A stretch of 41,963 nucleotides of DNA from Clostridiales bacterium UBA5446 (GTDB lineage: Bacteria > Bacillota > Clostridia > Oscillospirales > Oscillospiraceae), in the NCBI GenBank assembly GCA_002427465.1, contig DIRC01000005.1:1-41963 (forward strand), read 5' to 3'. This document shows positions 16,137-23,884 of the stretch, piece by piece (positions within the stretch are counted from its first letter, which is position 1; each line of letters opens with the position of its first letter). The position numbers and the translations under genes are program-made. Below the pieces are notes generated by a model that was not told the origin of the DNA, did no database searches, and worked only from the letters and a program-made list of their open reading frames with translations.

Positions 16137-17429
16137 ATGGCATACAGAATAGATATCATGACCTTATTTCCGGATAGTATGCGGGGGGTTCTGGGAGAGA
16201 GCATCCTGGGCCGTGCGGCAAAGAAAGGCGCAATTGAGATCAATTGCGTCCAGATACGCGACTATACCGAAAATAAGCAGATGCAGGTGGATGATTATCC
16301 ATATGGCGGCGGCTGGGGCCTCATTATGATGGCTCAGCCGCTTAAATCATGTTTAGAGGATATTATGTCAACCGCAGGCGGAAGAAGGAGTCGTGTGATC
16401 TATCTCTCTCCCCAGGGAAAAACCTTTACCCAGGCGGAGGCCAGGCGGTTAAAGCAGGATTACGATCATCTGGTGCTGGTATGCGGGCACTACGAAGGGG
16501 TGGACGAGCGGTTAATCGAGGCCTGCGTGGACGAAACGCTGAGTCTGGGGGATTTTGTCCTGACGGGAGGGGAGATTGCCGCCATGGCCGTTGCGGACTG
16601 CGTTTGCCGGATGGTGCCCGGAGTTCTGGCGGACGAAGCGTGCTTCACGGGGGAGAGCCATTGGGACGGTCTTCTGGAATATCCCCAATACACCCGCCCG
16701 GAGGTCTGGGAGGGACGAGCCGTGCCGGAGGTCCTGCTGACGGGAGACCACGGCAAGGTCACCGCGTGGCGAAGGCGAAAGCAGCTTGAGCGGACGTTGG
16801 ACAGAAGGCCGGATATGTTTGAAAGGCTTGAGCTGACGGATAAAACCGATCTCAGGCTTCTTGAGGAAATCAGGGCAGAACGCTCGCCGGAAGCCCAAAG
16901 GCCGGTTTTCGACTTTCGCCGGGCGGAGCCGGAGGACATGGACAATATACTGGAGATGGCGGCGGATGCCTCCGAGTACCTGCGCTTTCAGGGCGTGGAT
17001 CAATGGCAGAACGGGTATCCGAGCCGGGAGGCCTTCGCCCGGGACATTTCTCTTGGGCAGGGCTGGCTGTTCACCTGCGGCGGGAAGGCTGCGGCGTATG
17101 CCGCTCTTTCTATGGCCCATGAGGATACGTACGACACGATTGACGGCGCGTGGCTGACGGATATGGATGGATATGCCGCCGTCCACCGGGTGATGATAGC
17201 GGCCGATTACCGGGGTACCGGCGTTGGGAGGGAAATCTTTTCCCTTGCCGAGGACCTTGCCGCCGGAAACGGCCGGGTGTCGGTAAGAGTGGATACGCAC
17301 CGCGAGAACGGACCCATGCTCGGACTTCTGGCGAAGCTGGGTTACCGACGGTGCGGCGTTATCCGCCTGGTTGCGAGCGACGGCAACGATCCCCATCGCG
17401 ACGCATTTGAAAAAATAGTATTGGAATAA
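16137..17429 (+). CDS. trmD: tRNA (guanine-N1)-methyltransferase TrmD fused to a C-terminal GNAT acetyltransferase domain
   Basis: Residues 1 to about 245 are a complete TrmD, the SPOUT-fold enzyme that makes m1G37 in tRNA: PYGGGWGLIMMAQP, YLSPQGKTFTQAEA, VCGHYEGVDER, GDFVLTGGE and GLLEYPQYTRPEVW are all present, so the knot and active-site loops look intact. Instead of stopping near residue 250, the frame continues through a short linker into a GNAT domain (about 258-430): DMDNILEMAADASEYLRFQG, GAWLTD, then VHRVMIAADYRGTGVGREIF with the RxxGxG acetyl-CoA loop near residue 358. There is no frameshift or internal stop. The 430-residue length against about 250 for ordinary TrmD is the oddity. 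What the GNAT domain acetylates is unknown. The gene starts one base after the rimM stop and is followed 10 bases later by pantothenate kinase. Confidence 0.95.
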   Translation: MAYRIDIMTLFPDSMRGVLGESILGRAAKKGAIEINCVQIRDYTENKQMQVDDYPYGGGWGLIMMAQPLKSCLEDIMSTAGGRRSRVIYLSPQGKTFTQAEARRLKQDYDHLVLVCGHYEGVDERLIEACVDETLSLGDFVLTGGEIAAMAVADCVCRMVPGVLADEACFTGESHWDGLLEYPQYTRPEVWEGRAVPEVLLTGDHGKVTAWRRRKQLERTLDRRPDMFERLELTDKTDLRLLEEIRAERSPEAQRPVFDFRRAEPEDMDNILEMAADASEYLRFQGVDQWQNGYPSREAFARDISLGQGWLFTCGGKAAAYAALSMAHEDTYDTIDGAWLTDMDGYAAVHRVMIAADYRGTGVGREIFSLAEDLAAGNGRVSVRVDTHRENGPMLGLLAKLGYRRCGVIRLVASDGNDPHRDAFEKIVLE

Positions 17430-17439
17430 GGATAGAAAT

Positions 17440-18237
17440 ATGGTTATCGGTATTGATATGGGCGCCTCCTCAGTCAAGCTTTGCGGGCTGCAGGGAGAGC
17501 ATATTGTCTTTACGCATTATGAGAATGGGGGAGAGACAAACGTCCCGGCGCTTGCGGACAGGCTGGGCATTCGTTTCGAGAAGGCCGAAACCGTGGCCCT
17601 GACCGGGCTTTCCGCCCGCAAATCGGGACTGGAGGGCCGGGGGATTCCCCTCAAATACATCCCGGAGCCGGATGCGATCGGCGCCGGCGCGGTCTGGCTG
17701 TCAGGCAGGGATAATGCCATTATTTCCAGCATTGGTACCGGGACGGCCTTTGTTTTGGCCAGAAACGGCGTATATAAGCATCTGTGCGGTACCGGTGTGG
17801 GCGGCGGCACCCTTAGAGGGCTTGCCCAGCGCATGTTCGGCATTTCGGATATGACTGAATTCGGAAATCTGGCTGCATCTGGAAATGCCGACGCTGTGGA
17901 TCTTCTCATCGGTGACTTTATTAAGGGGGACTACGGGATACTTGACCCCGAGCTGACCGCCTCGAATCTGGCCCGGCTCAACGACGCGGCCACCGACGCG
18001 GATTGGGCGGCCGGCATTACGAACATGGTGCTCCAGACCATTGGGACGATGTCCATGCTGGCCTGCCACGGCCATGGCGCGTCCTGCATTCTGATAACCG
18101 GCGCCGTAGCCGGCACCCCGCTTTCCCAGGTGAATTTCGAGAAATTTACATCAATTTACGGGACTGAATTCATCATACCCGCGCACAGCGAATGCGCTAC
18201 GGTCATCGGCGCGGCGAGGCTTGCTTTATGGAACTGA
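17440..18237 (+). CDS. coaW: Type II pantothenate kinase (CoaW-like)
   Basis: ATP-dependent kinase that phosphorylates pantothenate in the first step of coenzyme A synthesis. The 265 residues carry the ASKHA-fold phosphate loop IGIDMGASSVKLCG at the N-terminus, the catalytic-Glu region and SSIGTGTAFV adenosine/phosphate motif near residue 91, GTGVGGGTLRGL near 113 and ITGAVAGTPL near the C-terminus, as in staphylococcal and eukaryotic-type PanK. AAGGATAG precedes the ATG. This position, between trmD and rsmA, is normally taken by rplS in Firmicutes. It overlaps rsmA by 10 bases. Confidence 0.92.
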   Translation: MVIGIDMGASSVKLCGLQGEHIVFTHYENGGETNVPALADRLGIRFEKAETVALTGLSARKSGLEGRGIPLKYIPEPDAIGAGAVWLSGRDNAIISSIGTGTAFVLARNGVYKHLCGTGVGGGTLRGLAQRMFGISDMTEFGNLAASGNADAVDLLIGDFIKGDYGILDPELTASNLARLNDAATDADWAAGITNMVLQTIGTMSMLACHGHGASCILITGAVAGTPLSQVNFEKFTSIYGTEFIIPAHSECATVIGAARLALWN

Positions 18238-19079
18238 CCAATCCCAGTCAGATCAGGGCTTTGCTGGAGCGCCACGGCTTTCATTTTTCAAAATCCATGG
18301 GACAAAATTTTCTGATAGCCTCATGGGTGCCCGAGCGCATGGCGGAAGTCTGTGAGCTGGATGGCGAAACCGGCGTTTTGGAGGTGGGGCCGGGGGTGGG
18401 GTGTTTGACAGCCCGGCTGGCCCAGGCAGCGGGGAAGGTCGTCGCCATCGAACTGGATAAGAGCCTGAAGCCGGTTTTGCAGGAGACATTGGCCGGCTGC
18501 GACAATGTGGAGATCGTATTCGGCGACGCGATGAAGCAGGACTTATGTAAACTTATTTCGGATCGGATGAAGGGCCGCAGACCCGTTGTATGCGCGAATT
18601 TACCCTATAATATGACGTCTCCGCTATTAGCAAAGTTCATTGATACGCAATGCTTTGATTGCATTACGGTCATGGTACAGCGGGAGGCCGCGCAAAGAAT
18701 TTGCGCGAAGGCGGGAACTTCCGAATACGGGATGTTCACGGTTTATGTAAACTGGAATTGCGAGGCGGAGCTTCTTTTCAATGTTTCGCCGGACTGCTTT
18801 ATGCCCCGGCCGAAGGTCGTGTCAAGCGTCATCAGGCTTCGCCCGCGTAAAGCGCCGCCCGCACAGGTTACCGACGAGCAGCTGATGTTCCGGGTTGTCA
18901 AGGCCGCTTTCGGCCAGCGGCGAAAGATGCTTTGCAACGCACTGTCAAAGGGTCTTCCCGACTTTCCCAAGGACAGAATATCTGCGGCAATTGAATCTTG
19001 CGGCCTGGATCCGCGAATAAGGGGGGAGAGCCTGGATTTTTCCGCTTTTGCCGAGCTTGCAAATCATCTTGTACAGTGA
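18228..19079 (+). CDS. rsmA: 16S rRNA dimethyladenosine transferase RsmA (KsgA)
   Basis: S-adenosylmethionine-dependent enzyme that dimethylates A1518 and A1519 of 16S rRNA in late 30S assembly. The 283 residues show the MGQNFL start region, EVGPGVGCLT (SAM motif I, near residue 49), AIELDKS and the catalytic NLPYNMTSPLL motif near residue 125, and a C-terminal helical domain with FGQRRKMLCNAL. The ATG at 18228 lies inside the end of the pantothenate kinase gene; the frame is open further upstream, but those residues are not KsgA-like. It is the last gene of this block. Confidence 0.97.
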   Translation: MELTNPSQIRALLERHGFHFSKSMGQNFLIASWVPERMAEVCELDGETGVLEVGPGVGCLTARLAQAAGKVVAIELDKSLKPVLQETLAGCDNVEIVFGDAMKQDLCKLISDRMKGRRPVVCANLPYNMTSPLLAKFIDTQCFDCITVMVQREAAQRICAKAGTSEYGMFTVYVNWNCEAELLFNVSPDCFMPRPKVVSSVIRLRPRKAPPAQVTDEQLMFRVVKAAFGQRRKMLCNALSKGLPDFPKDRISAAIESCGLDPRIRGESLDFSAFAELANHLVQ

Positions 19080-19216
19080 TAAACTTTCTAAAAAAAATCC
19101 TTGCGCATAGAATACTCATATGCTATGCTAGAAAAAATGTATGTAACGTCTGTATTGACTATAATACGTTGATGAGGACAGATGAATTTTGATCTCATGA
19201 TGAAAGGATTAAAAAG
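19080..19216 (+). promoter_or_regulatory. AT-rich gap with likely ppdK promoter
   Basis: This gap is much more AT-rich than its surroundings. A perfect TATAAT occurs at 19160-19165, but the hexamer 17 bases upstream (ATGTAT) is a poor -35. An alternative TTGCGC-N17-TATGCT pair spans 19101-19129. There is no hairpin terminator for rsmA. A promoter is likely somewhere here, but the exact one is not settled. Confidence 0.4.
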
Positions 19217-21844
19217 ATGAGCAAGAAATACGTTTACCTGTTTTCGGAAGGAAACGCCGGCATGCGTGAACTACTCGGCGGCAAAGGCGCCAATCTGGCC
19301 GAAATGACGAATATCGGAATGCCGGTACCCCAGGGATTCACTGTAAGCACAGAGGCTTGTACCCAGTATTATAATGATGGCGGAAAGATATCTCCCGAGA
19401 TCGAGGCGGAGATATTCGAATATCTTGCCAAGATGGAGAAGCTGGTCGGCAAGCGCTTTGGAGACAGGGAGAATCCCCTGCTGGTATCCGTGCGCTCCGG
19501 GTCCCGGGCCTCTATGCCCGGCATGATGGACACCATACTTAACCTTGGGATTAATGACAGCGTCGCCGAAAGCCTCGCCGCAATGAGCGGCAACCCCCGC
19601 TGGGCGTATGACAGCTATCGCCGCTTCATCATGATGTTCTCCGACGTGGCCATGGGCTATAACCGGAAAAAGTTTGATCTTGTGATGGATGAGCTTAAGG
19701 AAAAACGCGGTGTGCAGTTTGACGCCGGCCTCACGGCTGAAGATATGCAGGAGCTTGTAGAACGCTTCAAGGCCATTTATAAGGAAGAGGCCGGAGAGAA
19801 TTTCCCTCAGGATCCGAAGGTGCAGCTGATGGCCGCCGTCCGCGCCGTCTTCGGCAGCTGGATGAACGACCGGGCTGTCTCTTACCGCCGCATGAACGAT
19901 ATTCCCGGCTCCTGGGGCACCGCCGTTAATGTCCAGATGATGGTTTTCGGCAATATGGGCGATGACTCCGGAACCGGCGTCGCCTTCTCCCGGGATCCCG
20001 CCAACGGTGAAAACACCCTCTACGGCGAATTCCTCATGAATGCCCAGGGTGAGGACGTGGTGGCCGGTATCCGGACCCCGCAGACCATCGACCAGCTGCG
20101 TGACACGAATAAAACGGCCTACGATCAGTTTGCCGAGGTGGCCCGGAACCTTGAAAAGCATTACAAGGATATGCAGGATATGGAGTTCACCATTGAAAAG
20201 GGCAAGCTCTATATGCTCCAGACGAGAAATGGCAAGCGTACGGCCCAGGCCGCCCTCAGGATTGCCGCGGATATGGTGGAGGAGGGGCTGTGCACCAAGG
20301 CGGAGGCACTGCTTAAAATCGAGCCTAACCAGCTGAATTCCCTGTTGCACCCGCAGTTTGACATCGCTGCCCTTAAAGCCGCGAAACCTGTGGCCAACGG
20401 GCTTGCCGCTTCGCCCGGGGCTGCCAGCGGAGCAGTCTATTTTACAGCTGAATCGGCCAAGGCCGCCGCGAAGAACGGCCCCGTGCTTCTTGTGCGCAAC
20501 GAGACCAGCCCCGAGGATATTGAGGGCATGGCCGCCGCCAAGGGCATCCTCACGGCTACCGGCGGCAGGACCAGCCACGCGGCGGTTGTTGCCCGGGGCA
20601 TGGGCACCTGCTGTGTGGCGGGCTGCGGCGCCCTGCGCATCAATGAGGAAGGCAAATATCTTAAGATCGGCGATATCCGGGTGAACGAAGGCGACATTAT
20701 GTCTCTGGACGGTTCTACCGGCAACGTTTACATAGGCGCCGTCAAAACCGTGGACGCGACGATTTCCGGCGATTTCGCCACGGTTATGGGCTGGGCGGAC
20801 AGCATCCGCAAGCTGAATGTGCGCACCAATGCCGACACCCCCAGGGACGCGGAGAACGCCATCAAGCTGGGGGCCGAGGGCATCGGTCTTACCCGGACCG
20901 AGCACATGTTCTTTGATGTGGACCGTATCCCCGCCATGCGCGAGATGATCCTTTCGGATACGGTCGAACAGCGCAGAGCCGCCCTGGCCAAGCTGCTTCC
21001 CATGCAGCGGGGCGACTTTGAGGGCATCTTCAGGGCCATGGCGGAGCGTCCGGTGACCATCCGACTGCTGGACCCCCCCCTTCATGAGTTCCTGCCCACC
21101 AACGAGGAGGACATCCAGGATTTGGCGGATGACATGGGGCTGACCTTTGAGCACCTGAAAGGCACCATCCGCAGCCTCCACGAATCGAACCCGATGATGG
21201 GCTTCCGGGGCTGCCGCCTGCCCGTCAAATATCCCGAAATTGCCGAGATGCAGACCCGGGCCATCATTGAGGCCGCCGTCAACGTCAAGAAGGAAACAGG
21301 CTGGAACATCATTCCTGAGATCATGATCCCCCTGACATGCGAAATCCGGGAGCTGAAATATGTGTCCAATATTGTCAGGCAGACCGCCGACCGCGCCATT
21401 GCGGAAAGCGGCGTTGCCCTGGAATATCTGGTGGGCACCATGATTGAAATCCCCCGGGCGGCGCTGACTGCGGATGAAATCGCCACAGACGCGGATTTCT
21501 TCAGCTTCGGCACCAACGATCTGACCCAGATGACCTTCGGCTTCTCCCGGGACGACGCGGGCAAGTTCCTGCCGTCCTACTACGAAAACAATATCCTGGA
21601 AAACGACCCCTTCGAGCGCCTTGACCAGATCGGCGTGGGCAAGCTTGTGGATATGGCCTGCAGGCTGGGGAGGCAGACACGCCCGGATCTCCACCTGGGC
21701 ATCTGCGGCGAACACGGCGGAGAGCCTTCCTCGGTGGAATTCTGCCATCGGACGGGGCTGGACTATGTGTCCTGCTCACCATTCCGCGTGCCGATTGCCC
21801 GTCTTGCCGCCGCCCAGGCGCAGATTAAGACGCCAAGAGAATAA
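19217..21844 (+). CDS. ppdK: Pyruvate, phosphate dikinase
   Basis: Interconverts pyruvate, ATP and Pi with PEP, AMP and PPi; in anaerobes it often runs in the glycolytic direction to save ATP. The 875 residues match the clostridial enzyme in length and order: an N-terminal nucleotide-binding domain (GGKGANLAEMTNIG, SVRSGSRASMPGMMDT), the phosphohistidine swivel domain with GGRTSHAAVVARG, whose catalytic His is residue 454, and the C-terminal PEP/pyruvate barrel with GICGEHGGEP, where Cys830 corresponds to the acid catalyst. AAAGGA lies 9 bases before the ATG. It appears monocistronic with its own terminator. No PPDK regulatory-protein gene is nearby. Confidence 0.98.
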   Translation: MSKKYVYLFSEGNAGMRELLGGKGANLAEMTNIGMPVPQGFTVSTEACTQYYNDGGKISPEIEAEIFEYLAKMEKLVGKRFGDRENPLLVSVRSGSRASMPGMMDTILNLGINDSVAESLAAMSGNPRWAYDSYRRFIMMFSDVAMGYNRKKFDLVMDELKEKRGVQFDAGLTAEDMQELVERFKAIYKEEAGENFPQDPKVQLMAAVRAVFGSWMNDRAVSYRRMNDIPGSWGTAVNVQMMVFGNMGDDSGTGVAFSRDPANGENTLYGEFLMNAQGEDVVAGIRTPQTIDQLRDTNKTAYDQFAEVARNLEKHYKDMQDMEFTIEKGKLYMLQTRNGKRTAQAALRIAADMVEEGLCTKAEALLKIEPNQLNSLLHPQFDIAALKAAKPVANGLAASPGAASGAVYFTAESAKAAAKNGPVLLVRNETSPEDIEGMAAAKGILTATGGRTSHAAVVARGMGTCCVAGCGALRINEEGKYLKIGDIRVNEGDIMSLDGSTGNVYIGAVKTVDATISGDFATVMGWADSIRKLNVRTNADTPRDAENAIKLGAEGIGLTRTEHMFFDVDRIPAMREMILSDTVEQRRAALAKLLPMQRGDFEGIFRAMAERPVTIRLLDPPLHEFLPTNEEDIQDLADDMGLTFEHLKGTIRSLHESNPMMGFRGCRLPVKYPEIAEMQTRAIIEAAVNVKKETGWNIIPEIMIPLTCEIRELKYVSNIVRQTADRAIAESGVALEYLVGTMIEIPRAALTADEIATDADFFSFGTNDLTQMTFGFSRDDAGKFLPSYYENNILENDPFERLDQIGVGKLVDMACRLGRQTRPDLHLGICGEHGGEPSSVEFCHRTGLDYVSCSPFRVPIARLAAAQAQIKTPRE

Positions 21845-21870
21845 ACAGCCGTCCCATCCGGGGCGAATTG

Positions 21871-21908
21871 AACAGCGCGCCGCGCAAGCGGCGCGCTGTT
21901 TTTATTTT
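21871..21908 (+). terminator. Intrinsic terminator of ppdK
   Basis: A perfect 13-bp stem (AACAGCGCGCCGC / GCGGCGCGCTGTT) closed by a GCAA tetraloop and followed by TTTATTTT, 26 bases after the ppdK stop codon. Confidence 0.95.
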
Positions 21909-21948
21909 CGCGCGGGAAAACGCCTGCCGTATGCTTGCCGCGGCCAAT

Positions 21949-21981
21949 ATTGTCACCCATTAAAAAATAAAGGTTGACAAT
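21949..21981. promoter_or_regulatory. Predicted BirA operator upstream of bioY
   Basis: ATTGTCACCC (21949-21958) and GGTTGACAAT (21972-21981) form a 10-bp inverted repeat with one mismatch around a 13-base A/T spacer. The half-site TTGTCAACC-like sequence and the wide AT-rich spacing resemble known biotin-repressor operators. Its right arm contains the TTGACA -35 box of the bioY promoter, so bound BirA would block RNA polymerase. A BirA with a DNA-binding domain is encoded next door, and the controlled gene is a biotin importer. Confidence 0.75.
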
Positions 21982-22003
21982 GTGGGTGTCCATTTGCTAC
22001 ATT
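21974..22003 (+). promoter_or_regulatory. bioY promoter
   Basis: TTGACA at 21974-21979 and TACATT at 21998-22003 are separated by 18 bases, a consensus -35 with a moderate -10. The -35 is embedded in the right arm of the BirA operator. Confidence 0.65.
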
Positions 22004-22034
22004 TAACCTATCGCATCGGATTGGGGTTGAAGAC

Positions 22035-22589
22035 ATGGGAAGAAAACGATCCGCCCTCGGAAGAACCGCCGGCATGGCCTATACGGCGCTGTTTGCCGTC
22101 CTCCTGGCGGTGTGCGCCTGGATTGCGGTTCCGGCCCCCGTACCATTTACCCTGCAGACCTTCGCGGTATTTTGCGCCATGGGTATGTTGGGGGGAAAAC
22201 GGGGGACGGCCTGCGCCCTGCTTTATATTTTTCTGGGGATGGCGGGGATTCCGGTGTTTTCGGGTTTTGCCGGCGGCGTCGGCGTGCTGTTCGGCGCGAC
22301 AGGGGGGTATATTGTGGGCTTTATCTTCTTGGGCCTGACCTATTGGCTGATTACCGGATGCTTCGGCTACAGCGCCGCCGTGACGGCTGCCGCAATGATT
22401 CTGGGGCTTCTGGTCTGCTATGCCTTCGGGACGGTGTGGTTCATGGCGGTTTACGCCCGGGCTTCCGGGCCAATCGGCCTGGGAACCGCCCTGGGCTGGT
22501 GCGTGATTCCGTTTATTATCCCGGACGCGGTCAAGCTGGCTCTTGCCCTGGCGCTGACTAAAAGGCTGAAAAAATACATCGGCGTATGA
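22035..22589 (+). CDS. bioY: Biotin transporter substrate-binding subunit BioY
   Basis: Membrane S-component that binds biotin for an energy-coupling factor transporter. The 184 residues form about six hydrophobic segments; VPFTLQTFAVFCAMGMLGGKRG near residue 36 and GATGGYIVGF near 88 are BioY signatures. The ATP-binding and T components are not in the window and may be shared elsewhere. The ribosome binding site is weak (GGGGTTG). The gene is alone in its transcript, headed by a BirA-type operator and facing birA. Confidence 0.95.
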   Translation: MGRKRSALGRTAGMAYTALFAVLLAVCAWIAVPAPVPFTLQTFAVFCAMGMLGGKRGTACALLYIFLGMAGIPVFSGFAGGVGVLFGATGGYIVGFIFLGLTYWLITGCFGYSAAVTAAAMILGLLVCYAFGTVWFMAVYARASGPIGLGTALGWCVIPFIIPDAVKLALALALTKRLKKYIGV

Positions 22590-22606
22590 GTTTTGCGCCG
22601 GGAGAT

Positions 22607-22647
22607 AAGAAATCCGGGGACAGCTTTTTGCCGTCCCCGGACTTCTT
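22607..22647. terminator. Hairpin between convergent bioY and birA
   Basis: TCCGGGGAC (22613-22621) pairs with GTCCCCGGA (22633-22641), extended by AAGAA / TTCTT after one mismatch, around an 11-base loop holding TTTTT. It lies 17 bases after the bioY stop and includes the birA stop codon. No T run follows on either strand, so termination is plausible but not textbook. Confidence 0.6.
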
Positions 22648-23608
22648 AGACGGGCCGTACGCTGATTTCTCCGCTGGTCAGCGTTTCTGTGCCACCGTCG
22701 TCATTTCTTATGAGCAGCCCGCCGTTTTCATCGATTCCGACGGCTGTGGCCTGCCGGAAGACGCCGTTTTGGCAATAGGCAATCCGCTTTCCCAAAACCA
22801 TGGATCGGGCGCGGTAATCCTCCAGATAGGATTTGTCGGACAGATCCGCGGCCAGCGCCATAATCTGGTTTATGATCTCGGCGGCCAGCCGGTTGCGCGT
22901 CAGGCCGGAGGGCTCCAGAGCCGCCGCGATGCCGTTCAGTTCCTCGGGAAGCTCCACGGCGCTGACATTGACGCCGATTCCCACGATCACGCTTTGAATC
23001 GTCCCGGTTTCGACGTCCATGATCGCCTCGGTGAGTATGCCGCAAATCTTCCCGCCGTCGAGAAAAATATCGTTGACCCATTTAATCAGGGGCTTTTTAT
23101 CCGTCAGCTTTTCGATTGCCCGCACCACGGCCACGGCGGCCGCGGTGGTTATGGACACCGGGTTTGCAGCTCCGGGCCCCGGGTGTATGGCGAGCGTCAT
23201 GTAAATGCCCGCCCGGCTGGGAGAATAGAACCGCCGCCCGTTCCGGCCCCGGCCCCCGGTCTGATGCTCGGCGGCGACGAGAAAATTCTCCCGCCGCCCG
23301 TCCGCCAGCATCCGTTTGGCCTCATTGTTTGTGGAGTCTGTTTCCTTGAAGACAAAGACGCGAAGCCCCTTCGCCCCGGCGGCAAGATGGCGGCTTATCC
23401 CCTCGGCGGACAGCAGGTCGCTGCTTTCCGAGAGCCGGTATCCCCGGTTGGTGCCGGAGAGGATCTCGTGTCCATCCTTTCTCAGCGCGTTTATCCCTTT
23501 CCAGACGGCGTTTCTCGAAACCCCCAGCTTTTCAGCCAGCTTCTGGCCGGAAAGATCCGTGTTCCGGCTGGCCTCCAGCTCGGCCAGCAAAGAGCGTTTC
23601 AGCGACAT
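22646..23608 (-). CDS. birA: Bifunctional biotin--protein ligase / biotin repressor BirA
   Basis: Group II BirA of 320 residues. The N-terminal winged helix-turn-helix (LSGQKLAEKLGVSRNAVWKG, near residues 20-39, then NRGYRL in the wing) allows DNA binding; the catalytic domain has TGGRGRNGRRFYSP near 112-125 and KWVNDIFLDGGKICGILTE near 175, followed by a C-terminal SH3-like domain. It makes biotinyl-AMP, biotinylates carrier proteins and, when biotin is plentiful, represses biotin genes. The start at 23608 has GGGAGG at 7 bases; in-frame starts upstream have no ribosome binding site. It is convergent with bioY and divergent from phosphoketolase. Confidence 0.96.
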   Translation of the reverse strand: MSLKRSLLAELEASRNTDLSGQKLAEKLGVSRNAVWKGINALRKDGHEILSGTNRGYRLSESSDLLSAEGISRHLAAGAKGLRVFVFKETDSTNNEAKRMLADGRRENFLVAAEHQTGGRGRNGRRFYSPSRAGIYMTLAIHPGPGAANPVSITTAAAVAVVRAIEKLTDKKPLIKWVNDIFLDGGKICGILTEAIMDVETGTIQSVIVGIGVNVSAVELPEELNGIAAALEPSGLTRNRLAAEIINQIMALAADLSDKSYLEDYRARSMVLGKRIAYCQNGVFRQATAVGIDENGGLLIRNDDGGTETLTSGEISVRPV

Positions 23609-23667
23609 GGCTTTTCCTCCCGGTTTCATGGATATCGGCTGCCCTGCATTGCTTATCACTGGCTTCT

Positions 23668-23696
23668 ATTATTTGCCGGGTTTAGGGAATTGTCAA
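23668..23696 (-). promoter_or_regulatory. birA promoter
   Basis: On the minus strand a perfect TTGACA (23696-23691) is followed after exactly 17 bases by AATAAT (23673-23668), five of six consensus. Transcription would begin near 23661, about 50 bases before the birA start. Confidence 0.65.
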
Positions 23697-23719
23697 TTCC
23701 TAAGAACCGGGATTGACAA
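23690..23719. promoter_or_regulatory. BirA-operator-like inverted repeat between birA and xfp
   Basis: TTGTCAATTCC (23690-23700) and GGGATTGACAA (23709-23719) are inverted with one mismatch in 11. The outer TTGTCA...TGACAA framework is that of the bioY operator, but the total span is 30 bases rather than 31. Each arm carries a TTGACA -35 box, one for each divergent gene. This can be read as an operator for BirA, or merely as two back-to-back -35 boxes. Confidence 0.45.
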
Positions 23720-23741
23720 AGATTGCAAAAAATAATAATGT
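23713..23741 (+). promoter_or_regulatory. Likely phosphoketolase promoter
   Basis: A perfect TTGACA at 23713-23718 is followed by an AT-rich stretch. Possible -10 boxes are AATAAT (23734-23739, spacer only 15) or TAATGT (23736-23741, spacer 17). The start point is therefore uncertain; a leader of about 130-140 bases precedes the gene. Confidence 0.5.
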
Positions 23742-23793
23742 ATGTGCATGGAGAAAAGGATTTGGGGATAGTCCGCGAAATGCCGCTTTATAC

Positions 23794-23841
23794 CGCCGCG
23801 TATTCCGGCGGCCGGGCGCCGAACAGAAACCGGTTTTTTTT
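23794..23841 (+). other. Structured phosphoketolase leader ending in a T8 run
   Basis: CCGCCG pairs with CGGCGG around a 7-base loop, followed by a second GC-rich stretch in which CCGG at 23816 and 23830 could pair, and then eight T residues at 23834-23841, about 45 bases before the start codon. The arrangement resembles a transcription attenuator, but the helix next to the T run is short. Just after it, TCACA-CAT-TGTGA (23841-23853) is a small perfect inverted repeat. Confidence 0.35.
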
Positions 23842-23884
23842 CACACATTGTGACATACTATCAAAACTCAAGGAGGCGCATGAA

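Noticed and set aside
19271..21748. Open frame of about 825 codons antisense to ppdK
   Set aside because: It mirrors the strong codon bias of ppdK, has no ribosome binding site or recognisable protein motif, and lies wholly inside a certain gene.
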